Shown here: piece after piece, positions 1 through 5,802 of the stretch
Layout of the letters: the number at the start of each line of letters is the position of its first letter
Position numbering within the stretch: position 1 is the first letter of the stretch
NCBI GenBank assembly: GCA_024691145.1
Contig: JAILNW010000430.1
Span: 1-9,686 of the forward strand
Reading direction: 5' to 3'
Source: Lachnospiraceae bacterium
GTDB taxonomy: Bacteria > Bacillota > Clostridia > Lachnospirales > Lachnospiraceae
Length of the DNA stretch: 9,686 nucleotides
The notes under the pieces: generated by a model
What the model saw: the letters and a program-made list of their open reading frames with translations, nothing else
Told to the model about the DNA's origin: nothing
Databases searched by the model: none
Program-made: the position numbers and the translations under genes

Positions 1-504
1 TAACGGAGTAAACATCTTGCTTCCTGCCAAAATTTATACGATTAATTAATATATCCGGCTGTAAGAAACATCTTCATCAAAATCAAACTATACATTGTAA
101 TCTATATTCTTAAACCCACACCAAAAACATGTAAAATTCAAAAATTATCATATACAACTAAAATAAAATTTCTTACTACGCCCTTCAGAATCATATACTT
201 ACTTACTATAATGACACTAAATCAAGTGCCAGTCTAACAATCTGTATAATCCCGCCTTTCTATAAATAAAAAGTCCTCTGAAAACATACTAAAATCAAGT
301 GGCTATACCGTTCAAACCATGATGAATAATAAAAATCGATGACATCCATTAACTCCGAAAATAAGTCTTTACAGACAAAGGATGTTTTATCAAACCGAAT
401 TAACTGTTCTGCAGGAAACACATCCATCACGCCACCAGGTTTTGAACACCTATAATCTAACTAACAGCCCCATTGGAATCACCCCTAACCTTTAATATAG
501 TTAT
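1..504. other. Stretch with no recognised gene
   Basis: No long open frame is present on either strand. The minus strand is entered by a perfect promoter at 505-533, so it is probably transcribed from about position 498 leftward. Within it the best frame is a 55-codon ORF (260-427). Another minus frame is open from about position 65 to the window edge, but that is too short to mean anything. I see no strong intrinsic terminator, tRNA or known riboswitch core here. In B. subtilis dnaX follows the tadA-SRP RNA pair; no dnaX-like sequence is seen here. It may hold an uncharacterised RNA, a small-protein gene or a decayed gene. Confidence 0.6.
260..427 (-). CDS. Possible 55-residue small protein or gene remnant, unknown
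   Basis: This is an ATG-to-TAG frame of 55 codons beginning MDVFPAEQLIRF, rich in aromatic residues and with a W-F-E-R-Y segment. Its frame is open for 12 further codons upstream of the ATG, with no obvious better start. The only SD-like sequence is GGTGG, four bases before the ATG, which is weak. It lies about 70 bases downstream of the predicted start of the 505-533 promoter, so it could be translated. After the TAG, the same frame and a neighbouring frame each stay open for a few more protein-like residues. That would also fit a decayed gene with a frameshift. I recognise no family. Its reality rests on the promoter more than on the ORF itself. Confidence 0.2.
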   Translation of the reverse strand: MDVFPAEQLIRFDKTSFVCKDLFSELMDVIDFYYSSWFERYSHLILVCFQRTFYL

Positions 505-533
505 ATTATACTCTGAATTATCTGACATGTCAA
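505..533 (-). promoter_or_regulatory. Perfect consensus sigma-A promoter, orphan
   Basis: On the minus strand the -35 is TTGACA (528-533) and the -10 is TATAAT (505-510), separated by exactly 17 bases. All twelve consensus positions match. The DNA upstream, 540-650, is extremely A+T-rich and could act as an UP element. Transcription would start near 498 and run leftward into a region without a recognised gene. The only other promoter in the window with this perfect match belongs to the SRP RNA. Confidence 0.75.
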
Positions 534-577
534 CCCTTTTTAGATAAATTTTTAAAATATTTATTCGAAATTATACT

Positions 578-593
578 AATTGTATATACAATT
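578..593. repeat. 16-bp perfect palindrome
   Basis: AATTGTATATACAATT is a perfect 8+8 inverted repeat with no spacer. The half sequence ATATACAATT occurs again at 611-620, and at 991-1000 in the spacer and -10 of the ffs promoter. The palindrome sits about 45 bp upstream of the -35 of the orphan promoter. It could be an operator for a dimeric regulator, or simply chance in A+T-rich DNA. Confidence 0.4.
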
Positions 594-648
594 TAAATAA
601 TTTTAATTAAATATACAATTAAGAAAACTTTTTAAAAAAGAGTTTTAC

Positions 649-681
649 AAAAAAATAAGCAGATGGTATTAACATCTGCTT
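649..681 (-). terminator. Intrinsic terminator of ffs (and tadA read-through)
   Basis: On the minus strand there is a 9-bp stem, AAGCAGATG/CATCTGCTT (673-681 with 657-665), around a 7-base loop. An A and seven Ts (649-655) follow. It lies about 10 bases past the predicted 3' end of the SRP RNA. tadA has no terminator of its own, so its messages probably end here too. Confidence 0.9.
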
Positions 682-690
682 TATCTTTAT

Positions 691-952
691 CGTGCATTCT
701 GCTTTGAATATTCAACAACAAACGTTACCTTAACAGTTAACTCAGCCCGGGCTACCTCATGTCACACAGGAGATCCCACTTAGTGCTGCTCCATTCCTGA
801 CCTGACACGGTTCGCAGGTTCCTGTTGCATAAGACCCAAACGTCAACGTCACTTATTAAGGGCAGCTTTACCGCAGAAAACCCGAGGCAGAATATCACTC
901 CTGCTATAGCGGATTGCAGGTACAGGGCACCGCTAACTCCCCAGCTGCACGA
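691..952 (-). ncRNA. ffs: Signal recognition particle RNA, large bacterial type
   Basis: This is the RNA core of the signal recognition particle. It binds the Ffh GTPase and targets nascent membrane and secreted proteins to FtsY and the translocon. The Ffh-binding helix 8 is clear on the minus strand: CAGGTC, a GGAA tetraloop (794-797), then GGAGCAGC. A 5' Alu-type domain precedes it, and the terminal bases CGTGCA and TGCACG pair to close the molecule. These pairing ends set the limits at about 952 (5') and 691 (3'), roughly 262 bases, close to the 270-base B. subtilis scRNA. The primary transcript from its own promoter would be about 330 bases, so both ends probably need processing. The order tadA then SRP RNA matches B. 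subtilis. An oddity is that the pair closing the tetraloop is A-U instead of the usual C-G, a compensated change. End positions are good to a few bases. Confidence 0.95.
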
Positions 953-987
953 AATATAACATATTTAAAATTTTACTAACATCAACA

Positions 988-1016
988 ATTATATACAATT
1001 ATTCTATAACTGTCAA
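988..1016 (-). promoter_or_regulatory. Perfect consensus sigma-A promoter of ffs
   Basis: The -35 TTGACA (1011-1016) and -10 TATAAT (988-993) are separated by exactly 17 bases, matching at all twelve positions, as expected for an abundant stable RNA. The start would be near 981, leaving a 5' leader of about 30 bases before the mature SRP RNA end. The -35 box lies only two bases past the tadA stop codon, so the two units are packed with almost no spacer. Confidence 0.9.
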
Positions 1017-1018
1017 GT

Positions 1019-1492
1019 CTATTTGTCTTTTTTTCTCAATCCTCTCAATCCCTTAAAGAAGGAACTTATTATTCCTGAACATTCTTCTTCCATTATGCTA
1101 TCAACAATCTCCACCTGATGATTAAATTCTTTCATCTGAAGCAGATTAATAACAGATCCTGCACATCCTGCTTTTTTATTGTAACATCCGATAACCACTC
1201 TGTCCATTCGTGCCTGCACAATTGCTCCGGCACACATCTGGCAGGGTTCAAGGGTAACATACATGGTACACCCTTCAAGTCTCCAGTCACCAATAACCTT
1301 TGATGCTTTTTTTATTGCTAGAATCTCTGCATGAGCCAGAGTGCTTTTTTTCTTATTTCTTTTATTATATGCCCTTGCTATTATTTTATCCTCATAAACG
1401 ATTACACATCCAATAGGCACTTCATTAATATCCAGGGCTTTCTTTGCCTGTTTTAACGCTTCTTTCATATATTTTTCATGCTGTTCTGCCAT
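1019..1492 (-). CDS. tadA: tRNA-specific adenosine deaminase TadA
   Basis: TadA converts adenosine 34 to inosine in the anticodon of tRNA-Arg(ACG), letting one tRNA read several Arg codons. It is a zinc-dependent cytidine deaminase-fold enzyme that acts as a homodimer in the cytoplasm. In the 157-residue form the zinc ligand and catalytic pair are H54 and E56 (T-L-A-H-A-E-I-L), and the two cysteine ligands are C84 and C87 in L-E-P-C-Q-M-C-A-G-A. The length and the basic C-terminus (GLRKKDK) are usual for the family. An ATG six codons upstream (1510) is possible, but the only good SD, GGAGAAGGA at 1496-1504, lies between the two ATGs. It places GGAG eight bases before the ATG at 1492, so I choose that start. 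The SRP RNA gene follows immediately, as in B. subtilis. All catalytic residues are intact. Confidence 0.95.
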   Translation of the reverse strand: MAEQHEKYMKEALKQAKKALDINEVPIGCVIVYEDKIIARAYNKRNKKKSTLAHAEILAIKKASKVIGDWRLEGCTMYVTLEPCQMCAGAIVQARMDRVVIGCYNKKAGCAGSVINLLQMKEFNHQVEIVDSIMEEECSGIISSFFKGLRGLRKKDK

Positions 1493-1529
1493 AAATCCTT
1501 CTCCGTTCATTTTTTATCCATTCTATAAT

Positions 1530-1557
1530 AGTATACCATTTTTTTACTTATTTGTAA
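1530..1557 (-). promoter_or_regulatory. Probable tadA promoter
   Basis: The -35 is TTACAA (1552-1557) and the -10 is TATACT (1530-1535), with a 16-base spacer. A TG one base before the -10 makes it an extended -10 promoter. It lies about 40 bases upstream of the chosen tadA start and diverges from the acetyltransferase promoter. Confidence 0.6.
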
Positions 1558-1625
1558 TATAAAGTTTATTAGTATTAATCAATTTTTCATTGTGTATATA
1601 ATAAAATAGTGCTACAATAGATTTA

Positions 1626-1634
1626 TGGTATAAT
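1626..1634 (+). promoter_or_regulatory. Probable extended -10 promoter of the acetyltransferase gene
   Basis: TGGTATAAT is a perfect -10 (1629-1634) with an extended TG element. No good -35 lies 17 bases upstream. A second weaker option overlaps it: TTGTGT (1590-1595), 17 bases, TACAAT (1613-1618). Transcripts would begin near 1641, close to an AAAGGAG SD and a leader hairpin. Confidence 0.55.
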
Positions 1635-1643
1635 ATTTTTTAG

Positions 1644-1686
1644 AAAGGAGAAGCTACAATTTGGATTGTAGTAGGTGGTTTGTATG
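1644..1686 (+). promoter_or_regulatory. Leader hairpin between two SD-like sites, deciding the start
   Basis: AAAGGAG (1644-1650) is followed by a perfect 7-bp hairpin, CTACAAT/ATTGTAG with a TTGG loop (1654-1671). Then come a GTG at 1675, a second SD-like AGGTGG at 1673-1678, and an ATG at 1684. Linearly, AAAGGAG is 24 bases from the GTG, which is too far. With the hairpin folded out, only about six bases remain. AGGTGG is five bases from the ATG, a normal spacing. Either start is possible. The ATG needs no special mechanism and is preferred for the annotation. Confidence 0.45.
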
Positions 1687-2235
1687 CAGCTTATATATAC
1701 GACTTCCCGTCTGATTCTAAAGACTCTTGATGCCTCTTACTCTGACAGAGTTTGCGATTTTTATAGTCGTAACAAAAGACATTTTGAGCCATGGGAGCCG
1801 CGTCGTGTCGAAACATTTTATACACCTGAATTTCATATGGCCAATCTTACTTACGAAGAAAATGAGATTTCCAAGTATCACATGCTTAGATTATGGATTT
1901 TTAGTAAATATAATCCAAGCGAGATAATTGGTAATATATCATTTTCCAACATGAAAAAGGGAGCACTTCTTAACTGTACTCTTAGTTATAAGATTGATTC
2001 AAAGCACGTGAACAATGGATATGCCACTGAAGCACTCCAGTTTGCAATTAACCTTATGTTTAAAGGTTATGGCTTTCACAGAATAGAAGCTATGATTCAT
2101 CCTAATAACATTCCTTCACTTCATGTTATTGAGAAGCTTAATTTTGAGTTTGAAGGTGTAGCAAAGTCTTATATCAACCTTGATGGAAAGTGGGTTGATC
2201 ATTTACGTTATAGTTTAATATCAATGTATCAATAA
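1684..2235 (+). CDS. GNAT N-acetyltransferase, RimJ/RimL type
   Basis: This is a cytoplasmic acetyl-CoA-dependent N-acetyltransferase of about 183 residues. The nearest recognised group is the RimJ/RimL enzymes, which acetylate N-termini of ribosomal proteins; some relatives acetylate antibiotics or amino acids. The N-terminal T-S-R-L-I-L strand is the group's usual opening. I-I-G-N-I-S (81-86) is the central strand. Motif A is at 108-118, with N-N-G-Y-A-T-E-A where the acetyl-CoA pyrophosphate loop usually has Q/R-G-x-G. The tail N-N-I-P-S-L-H-V-I-E-K-L-N-F-E-F-E-G (141-158) is typical of RimJ-like proteins, as is the later G-K-W-V-D-H-L-R-Y-S-L. The motif A loop shows N-N-G in place of Q/R-x-x-G, a mild departure. 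The start could also be GTG at 1675. The gene stands alone with its own promoter and terminator. The substrate cannot be told from sequence. Confidence 0.85.
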   Translation: MQLIYTTSRLILKTLDASYSDRVCDFYSRNKRHFEPWEPRRVETFYTPEFHMANLTYEENEISKYHMLRLWIFSKYNPSEIIGNISFSNMKKGALLNCTLSYKIDSKHVNNGYATEALQFAINLMFKGYGFHRIEAMIHPNNIPSLHVIEKLNFEFEGVAKSYINLDGKWVDHLRYSLISMYQ

Positions 2236-2275
2236 GCACATTTTAGTATTTTACTACCAGGATGTGCTTATTTTT
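2233..2275 (+). terminator. Intrinsic terminator of the acetyltransferase gene
   Basis: A 9-bp stem, TAAGCACAT (2233-2241) with ATGTGCTTA (2262-2270), includes the stop codon itself. An inner TAGTA/TACTA stem lengthens it, and five Ts follow (2271-2275). In the other direction the hairpin has no T tract, so it should be a poor terminator for the convergent gene ending at 2274. Confidence 0.85.
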
Positions 2276-3197
2276 ATACCTCTATTTCCATATACCAGTA
2301 GCCAAAATCTCCTGTATTTTTCTCTACATTTCTGACACACTTGAATTCTGAAAATCCAAACATTCCTGCCATAAATCTCTCCCTGTCCCGGTAAATTCCA
2401 GGTACTCCTAACATATATTTAAGCTGTCCCTCTTCCTTTTTTCTTGCAAATATAAGATGTCTGTATGTATAATATCCATGGAGCAAAAAGCTGTTTGTTG
2501 CAAGAATCCACTTATCCATAGGAAGTATACCTATATCCCTTGGTTCAAGTTTTACACAATCCATAATCTCATCATCTTCGAATGGATACATGCCAGGATA
2601 GTTTTCAAATATTCTGTCCACCATATGCTTTTCTTCTTTTTCAGGTTCATAATAGTCATTCATTATATTTTCTTCATTAATAAGAATTTCCTGAATATCA
2701 TTTTCTTCAATAATACTTTCAAGCTCTTCATCATTTTCTTTTATGTCTTCTCTAATGTTCTCTTCCTTACAGTTATCCGTTTCTTCTGTTTTTATAATAC
2801 TGCAGGTTGTTACATCTTCACTAAAGCATAACTCCTTATCATCCCATTCTGTGGCACAAATAATATCATTATCAATTATTACAATTACTCCTCCAAGATT
2901 ATCAAGACAATTACCGCTTGAAAATACATTAAGTGCGTCTGTTTTGTATGTCACATCGCATATATTATTTTTCGCAGTCATATTGCCTGCAAGATATTTT
3001 TCTGGCGTAAAGCCATCCTCTCCTCTTTTAAACACATATATATCCACATTCTTTCCTGTAATATTATAGACTTTTATATTTACAGAAAGACGGCATACTC
3101 CGTTTTTAGACTCAACTTTTACAAATCCTACATTTGCATCTTTATATCCCTTTTTATATATGTACATATATGAAATAAATCTTTTATATTCTATCAT
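2274..3197 (-). CDS. DUF6128-like protein of unknown function
   Basis: A protein of 307 residues in three parts. Residues 1-125 look like a beta-rich domain opening M-I-E-Y-K-R-F-I-S-Y-M-Y with N-V-G-F-V-K-V-E at 22-29. Residues about 137-190 are a very acidic, Asn-rich, probably disordered linker. Residues 198-307 form a compact aromatic domain with Y-P-F-E-D-D-E, L-E-P-R-D-I-G-I-L-P, N-S-F-L-L-H-G-Y-Y and L-G-V-P-G-I-Y. I associate that C-terminal pattern with DUF6128, a family I know mainly from Lachnospiraceae; this is from memory and unverified. There is no signal peptide or membrane segment, so it is probably cytoplasmic. An ATG five codons upstream (3212) has no SD, while GGAG lies nine bases before the ATG at 3197, so I use the latter. 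It is divergent from the S1 gene. I found no convincing promoter and can offer no function. Confidence 0.8.
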   Translation of the reverse strand: MIEYKRFISYMYIYKKGYKDANVGFVKVESKNGVCRLSVNIKVYNITGKNVDIYVFKRGEDGFTPEKYLAGNMTAKNNICDVTYKTDALNVFSSGNCLDNLGGVIVIIDNDIICATEWDDKELCFSEDVTTCSIIKTEETDNCKEENIREDIKENDEELESIIEENDIQEILINEENIMNDYYEPEKEEKHMVDRIFENYPGMYPFEDDEIMDCVKLEPRDIGILPMDKWILATNSFLLHGYYTYRHLIFARKKEEGQLKYMLGVPGIYRDRERFMAGMFGFSEFKCVRNVEKNTGDFGYWYMEIEV

Positions 3198-3296
3198 TTG
3201 CCCATTCTCCATTCATTTAAACTACATCAGGTTTTATTCTTGCACCCTTACTATTTTATGCAGCACCTTTCCGTTTTATTCCTGTTTTTTCTATAG

Positions 3297-3325
3297 TGGA
3301 AATTTTTCACATTTTGTGCTATACT
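3297..3325 (+). promoter_or_regulatory. Probable promoter of the S1-domain gene
   Basis: TGGAAA (3297-3302) and TATACT (3320-3325) are separated by 17 bases, with an extended TG element in TGCTATACT. The leader is about 30 bases and contains GGAGG at 3351-3355, six bases before the ATG. Confidence 0.6.
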
Positions 3326-3361
3326 ACCAATGTATTTAAAACATGATATTGGAGGTTTGAC

Positions 3362-4276
3362 ATGGAAAATGATTTATCGATGAAGGATTTTGAACAGGCA
3401 ATTAATTCTTCTTTTAAAAAACTTGATGAAGGTGATATTGTTGACGTTACTGTTATTGGTGTTACAGATACCGAGGTAATGGTTGACTTAGGATACTACA
3501 CAGAGGGGATTATTCCCCTTGAAGAACTCAGCAACAATCCTCAGTTTTCTATAAAAGCAGATATTCATACAGGAGATGCTTTTCCTGCTTATGTACTTGG
3601 AGATGATGATAAAACTGGTAATATTATTCTTTCTAAGAAAAAAGCAGATGATGTTGTTGCTTGGGACATTTTAGAAGAGGCTTTAAACACTGAAAAGATA
3701 TATAATGTTAAGATATATCAGACAACTAACGCTGGTGTTATTGCATACCTTGAAGGAATCAGAGGATTTATACCTGCTTCCCAGCTTTCTCTTTCTTACG
3801 AAGAAGATCTTGAAAAATGGGTTGGCAAGCATATAGATGTTGTTGTTATTACAGCAGACAGAAAGAATAAAAAGCTTGTACTTTCTGCTAAAAATGTTTT
3901 AAGGAACATTGAAGCTAACGAAAAAGTTTCTAAGATTCAGAAACTTCAGAAGGGAATAATTACAAAGGGTATTATTGAGAAGATTGCTCCTTATGGCTGT
4001 TTTGTTAAACTTTCTGATGGAATATCTGGTCTTGTTCATATTTCACAGATATGCGGAAAGCACATAAAGTCACCTAATGAAGTTGTTAAAGTAGGCCAGG
4101 AAGTTAATGTAAAGATTATTGATATTAAAGATGGCAAAGTAAGCCTAAGTATCAAGCAGGCAAATGAGAATGACGAGGTTGTTGAAGATGCTCTTTCAGC
4201 TCCTGTAGAATACTCATCAGGTGAAGAAGCTACAACTTCACTTGGTTCATTACTTAAAAATATTAAATTGCAGTAA
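3362..4276 (+). CDS. S1 RNA-binding domain protein (short ribosomal S1-like)
   Basis: This is a cytoplasmic RNA-binding protein of 304 residues built from three S1 (OB-fold) domains at about 24-93, 108-178 and 197-266. It resembles the short S1-like proteins of Firmicutes (B. subtilis YpfD class) more than the six-domain E. coli S1. The third domain is the most canonical, with G-I-I-E-K-I-A-P-Y-G-C-F-V-K-L and then G-L-V-H-I-S-Q-I. The second has G-I-R-G-F-I-P-A-S-Q-L-S. After domain three, an acidic linker (269-290) leads to a short amphipathic end, S-L-G-S-L-L-K-N-I-K-L-Q. Family members bind mRNA or the ribosome and are linked to translation of structured messages. Whether this one is ribosome-bound cannot be judged here. 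GGAGG six bases before the ATG fixes the start. It is transcribed alone, and its stop codon lies in the shared terminator. Confidence 0.9.
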   Translation: MENDLSMKDFEQAINSSFKKLDEGDIVDVTVIGVTDTEVMVDLGYYTEGIIPLEELSNNPQFSIKADIHTGDAFPAYVLGDDDKTGNIILSKKKADDVVAWDILEEALNTEKIYNVKIYQTTNAGVIAYLEGIRGFIPASQLSLSYEEDLEKWVGKHIDVVVITADRKNKKLVLSAKNVLRNIEANEKVSKIQKLQKGIITKGIIEKIAPYGCFVKLSDGISGLVHISQICGKHIKSPNEVVKVGQEVNVKIIDIKDGKVSLSIKQANENDEVVEDALSAPVEYSSGEEATTSLGSLLKNIKLQ

Positions 4277-4316
4277 AAAAATCGAGCAGAGCCTTATGCC
4301 CTGCTCGTATGTTTTA
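4275..4316. terminator. Bidirectional terminator between convergent genes
   Basis: A 7-bp stem, CGAGCAG (4283-4289) with CTGCTCG (4301-4307), is followed on the plus strand by TATGTTTTAT. On the minus strand it is followed by an A and seven Ts (4275-4281). The minus-strand version is the stronger and serves the coiled-coil gene. The T tract overlaps the last two bases of the S1 gene's stop codon. Confidence 0.85.
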
Positions 4317-4326
4317 TCATTTATCA

Positions 4327-5715
4327 TTATGGCTGCATTCCTAAAAGCAATACTATTATGGCTGCAAACACCAGAAGCATTATAACATCAAATACAACCT
4401 GAATAATCATAAAGTTCTTAATTGTCTTATCTGTCTGTCTAACAGAATCACCAATAGAATCAAACTGTATTCTCATCATATTTGACATTTCCCTTGATAA
4501 CCTGTCATGGACATCAGATAACTTCTTATCATTACTTGCAATAGCCTTTTCAAGTTCATCCTGTTTCTGGAAGATACTATTAAAACTATCCATAACCTCT
4601 GCACTTGGTGCAAGTTCCATCTGAGCAATCTGATTTTCAAGATTCTCATGATGATTATTAATCTTTATAAGATTATCTGCAACATCCTTAATTAGCTTAT
4701 TATTCTGGACTTCTCTGTCCTTATATTCACCAAGCTTATATCCATATTCTTCAACAGTTGCATTGCTGTTCTTTAAAATCTCCTCAGTTTTTTCAGCAAG
4801 GATTCTGAATTCCTTTTTACACTCAGCAAGTTCGTCAGCATAATTGTTAATTAGCTGTTCTTCCCTTGCACTCTGAAGAGTAATTGCTTCCTTAGCATTC
4901 TCTAACTGAATTATATAATCATTTACAACATCATTACTCTTTATAGTAAACTCTTTCATGAAAGAATTATTCTTATTTGTAACCTCTTCCATAAAGGAAT
5001 TGCTTTTACTTGTGACTTCTTCTATAAAAGTATTATTCTTGCTTGTGACTTCCTCTATAAAAGAATTATTCTTGTTAGTCATCTCTTCAATGAAAGACGT
5101 ATTCTTTGAACGCTCATCTTCCATAAATGACTTATTCTTAGAACGTTCACCTTCCATAAATGATGTGTTCTTTGTGTTTACCTCATCCATAAAGGATTTG
5201 TTCTTAGTATTTACTTCATCCATAAAGGATGTATTCTTATTACTTACATCCTCCATAAATGTTCTATTCTTGTCTGTATATTCTTCTATAAATGCTTTAT
5301 TACCAGAGGTAAATTCTTCTATGAAAGCCTTGTCTTGTGAAGAATTCTCATATTCCTTTACTCTCTCCTCAAATACTTCAAGACACTTCTTATAACAATC
5401 AAGTGAATACTTGTACTCATCAAGGCTATATTCATACTTTCCTTTTTCAAACTCAAGAAAGTTACCTAACTGTGTTTCTATGTAACTAAGAACTTCCTGA
5501 GAATTTTTAAAATCATTAGCATTCGGCTCTCTATTAACAACCTCATCCTTTTTCTTCACAATTTCAGTTGTATTTTTATTCTTATCAATAGTAACAACCT
5601 TTCTGTTACCCTTTTTTACTCTCTTATTCTTTTTCGATAGTTTTTTCTTGCCTGTAATAGACTGGACAATCTGTCCTGCAACAATATTATCATATACATC
5701 TGTTATAATACTCAT
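4327..5715 (-). CDS. Tail-anchored coiled-coil protein with 11-residue repeats
   Basis: A 462-residue protein of no family I recognise. Residues 22-56 are strongly basic (K-K-K-L-S-K-K-N-K-R). At 94-122 an aromatic residue recurs every seven positions (Y94, Y101, Y108, F115, Y122), with L or V four residues later: a clean heptad coiled coil. From 128 to 259 there are twelve consecutive 11-residue units of the type N-K-S-F-M-E-E-V-T-S-K. Their Phe falls exactly every 11 residues, from F131 to F252. More helical, acidic sequence continues to about 430. A single hydrophobic segment (about 436-458) ends four residues before the C-terminus. This predicts a cytoplasmic rod anchored by its tail, with the N-terminus inside. 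GGAGG sits five bases before the ATG. It has its own promoter and terminator and follows the polyphosphate operon. A structural or membrane-organising role is only a guess. Confidence 0.85.
   Translation of the reverse strand: MSIITDVYDNIVAGQIVQSITGKKKLSKKNKRVKKGNRKVVTIDKNKNTTEIVKKKDEVVNREPNANDFKNSQEVLSYIETQLGNFLEFEKGKYEYSLDEYKYSLDCYKKCLEVFEERVKEYENSSQDKAFIEEFTSGNKAFIEEYTDKNRTFMEDVSNKNTSFMDEVNTKNKSFMDEVNTKNTSFMEGERSKNKSFMEDERSKNTSFIEEMTNKNNSFIEEVTSKNNTFIEEVTSKSNSFMEEVTNKNNSFMKEFTIKSNDVVNDYIIQLENAKEAITLQSAREEQLINNYADELAECKKEFRILAEKTEEILKNSNATVEEYGYKLGEYKDREVQNNKLIKDVADNLIKINNHHENLENQIAQMELAPSAEVMDSFNSIFQKQDELEKAIASNDKKLSDVHDRLSREMSNMMRIQFDSIGDSVRQTDKTIKNFMIIQVVFDVIMLLVFAAIIVLLLGMQP
4939..5334 (-). 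repeat. Twelve in-frame 33-bp tandem repeats
   Basis: Codons 128-259 of the coiled-coil gene are 12 units of 33 bp with no insertion or deletion between units. Consensus protein unit: N-x-S-F-M/I-E/D-E-V-T/N-x-K. Neighbouring units are paired in places: units 4 and 5 differ only at T/K, and units 6 and 7 are near-copies bearing E-R-S-K. This suggests duplication of single and double units followed by drift. A degenerate thirteenth unit (S-N-D-V-V-N-D-Y) follows. Confidence 0.95.
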
Positions 5716-5756
5716 AATAACCTCCAGTATTTTTCTTAATTACCACTTTTTTACAA

Positions 5757-5785
5757 ATTATACCACTATTCGACACTATTTACAA
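5757..5785 (-). promoter_or_regulatory. Strong promoter of the coiled-coil gene
   Basis: The -35 TTGTAA (5780-5785) and the perfect -10 TATAAT (5757-5762) are separated by 17 bases, with an extended TG element (TGGTATAAT). It lies about 40 bases upstream of the ATG, downstream of the terminator of the preceding operon, so the gene is probably transcribed on its own. Confidence 0.75.
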
Positions 5786-5802
5786 GAGGATAATGAAATG
5801 AT

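Noticed and set aside
1..500. Candidate 6S RNA, tmRNA or riboswitch behind the orphan promoter
   Set aside because: I could not find the long closing stem of 6S RNA, the tRNA-like ends of tmRNA, or any known riboswitch core. The region is left as unidentified.
1493..1510. Upstream tadA start at 1510
   Set aside because: The SD GGAGAAGGA lies downstream of that ATG and fits the ATG at 1492.
2457..3069. Plus-strand open frames across the DUF6128-like gene
   Set aside because: Both are Phe/Ile/Ser-rich shadows antisense to its acidic linker and N-terminal domain, without SD or family resemblance.
3213..3300. Promoter for the DUF6128-like gene
   Set aside because: Several A+T-rich hexamers resemble a -10, but none has a matching -35 or extended TG at proper spacing, so I do not list one.
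4939..5334. Regular 33-bp periodicity resembling a CRISPR array or minisatellite
   Set aside because: There are no unique spacers; every base is coding, in frame, and substitutions mostly preserve the helical pattern. No cas genes are near.
4958..5395. Plus-strand open frame of 145 residues with a striking repeated pattern
   Set aside because: It is the reverse complement of the 11-residue repeats in the coiled-coil gene. The repetition is inherited from the real gene, and it has no SD or promoter of its own.
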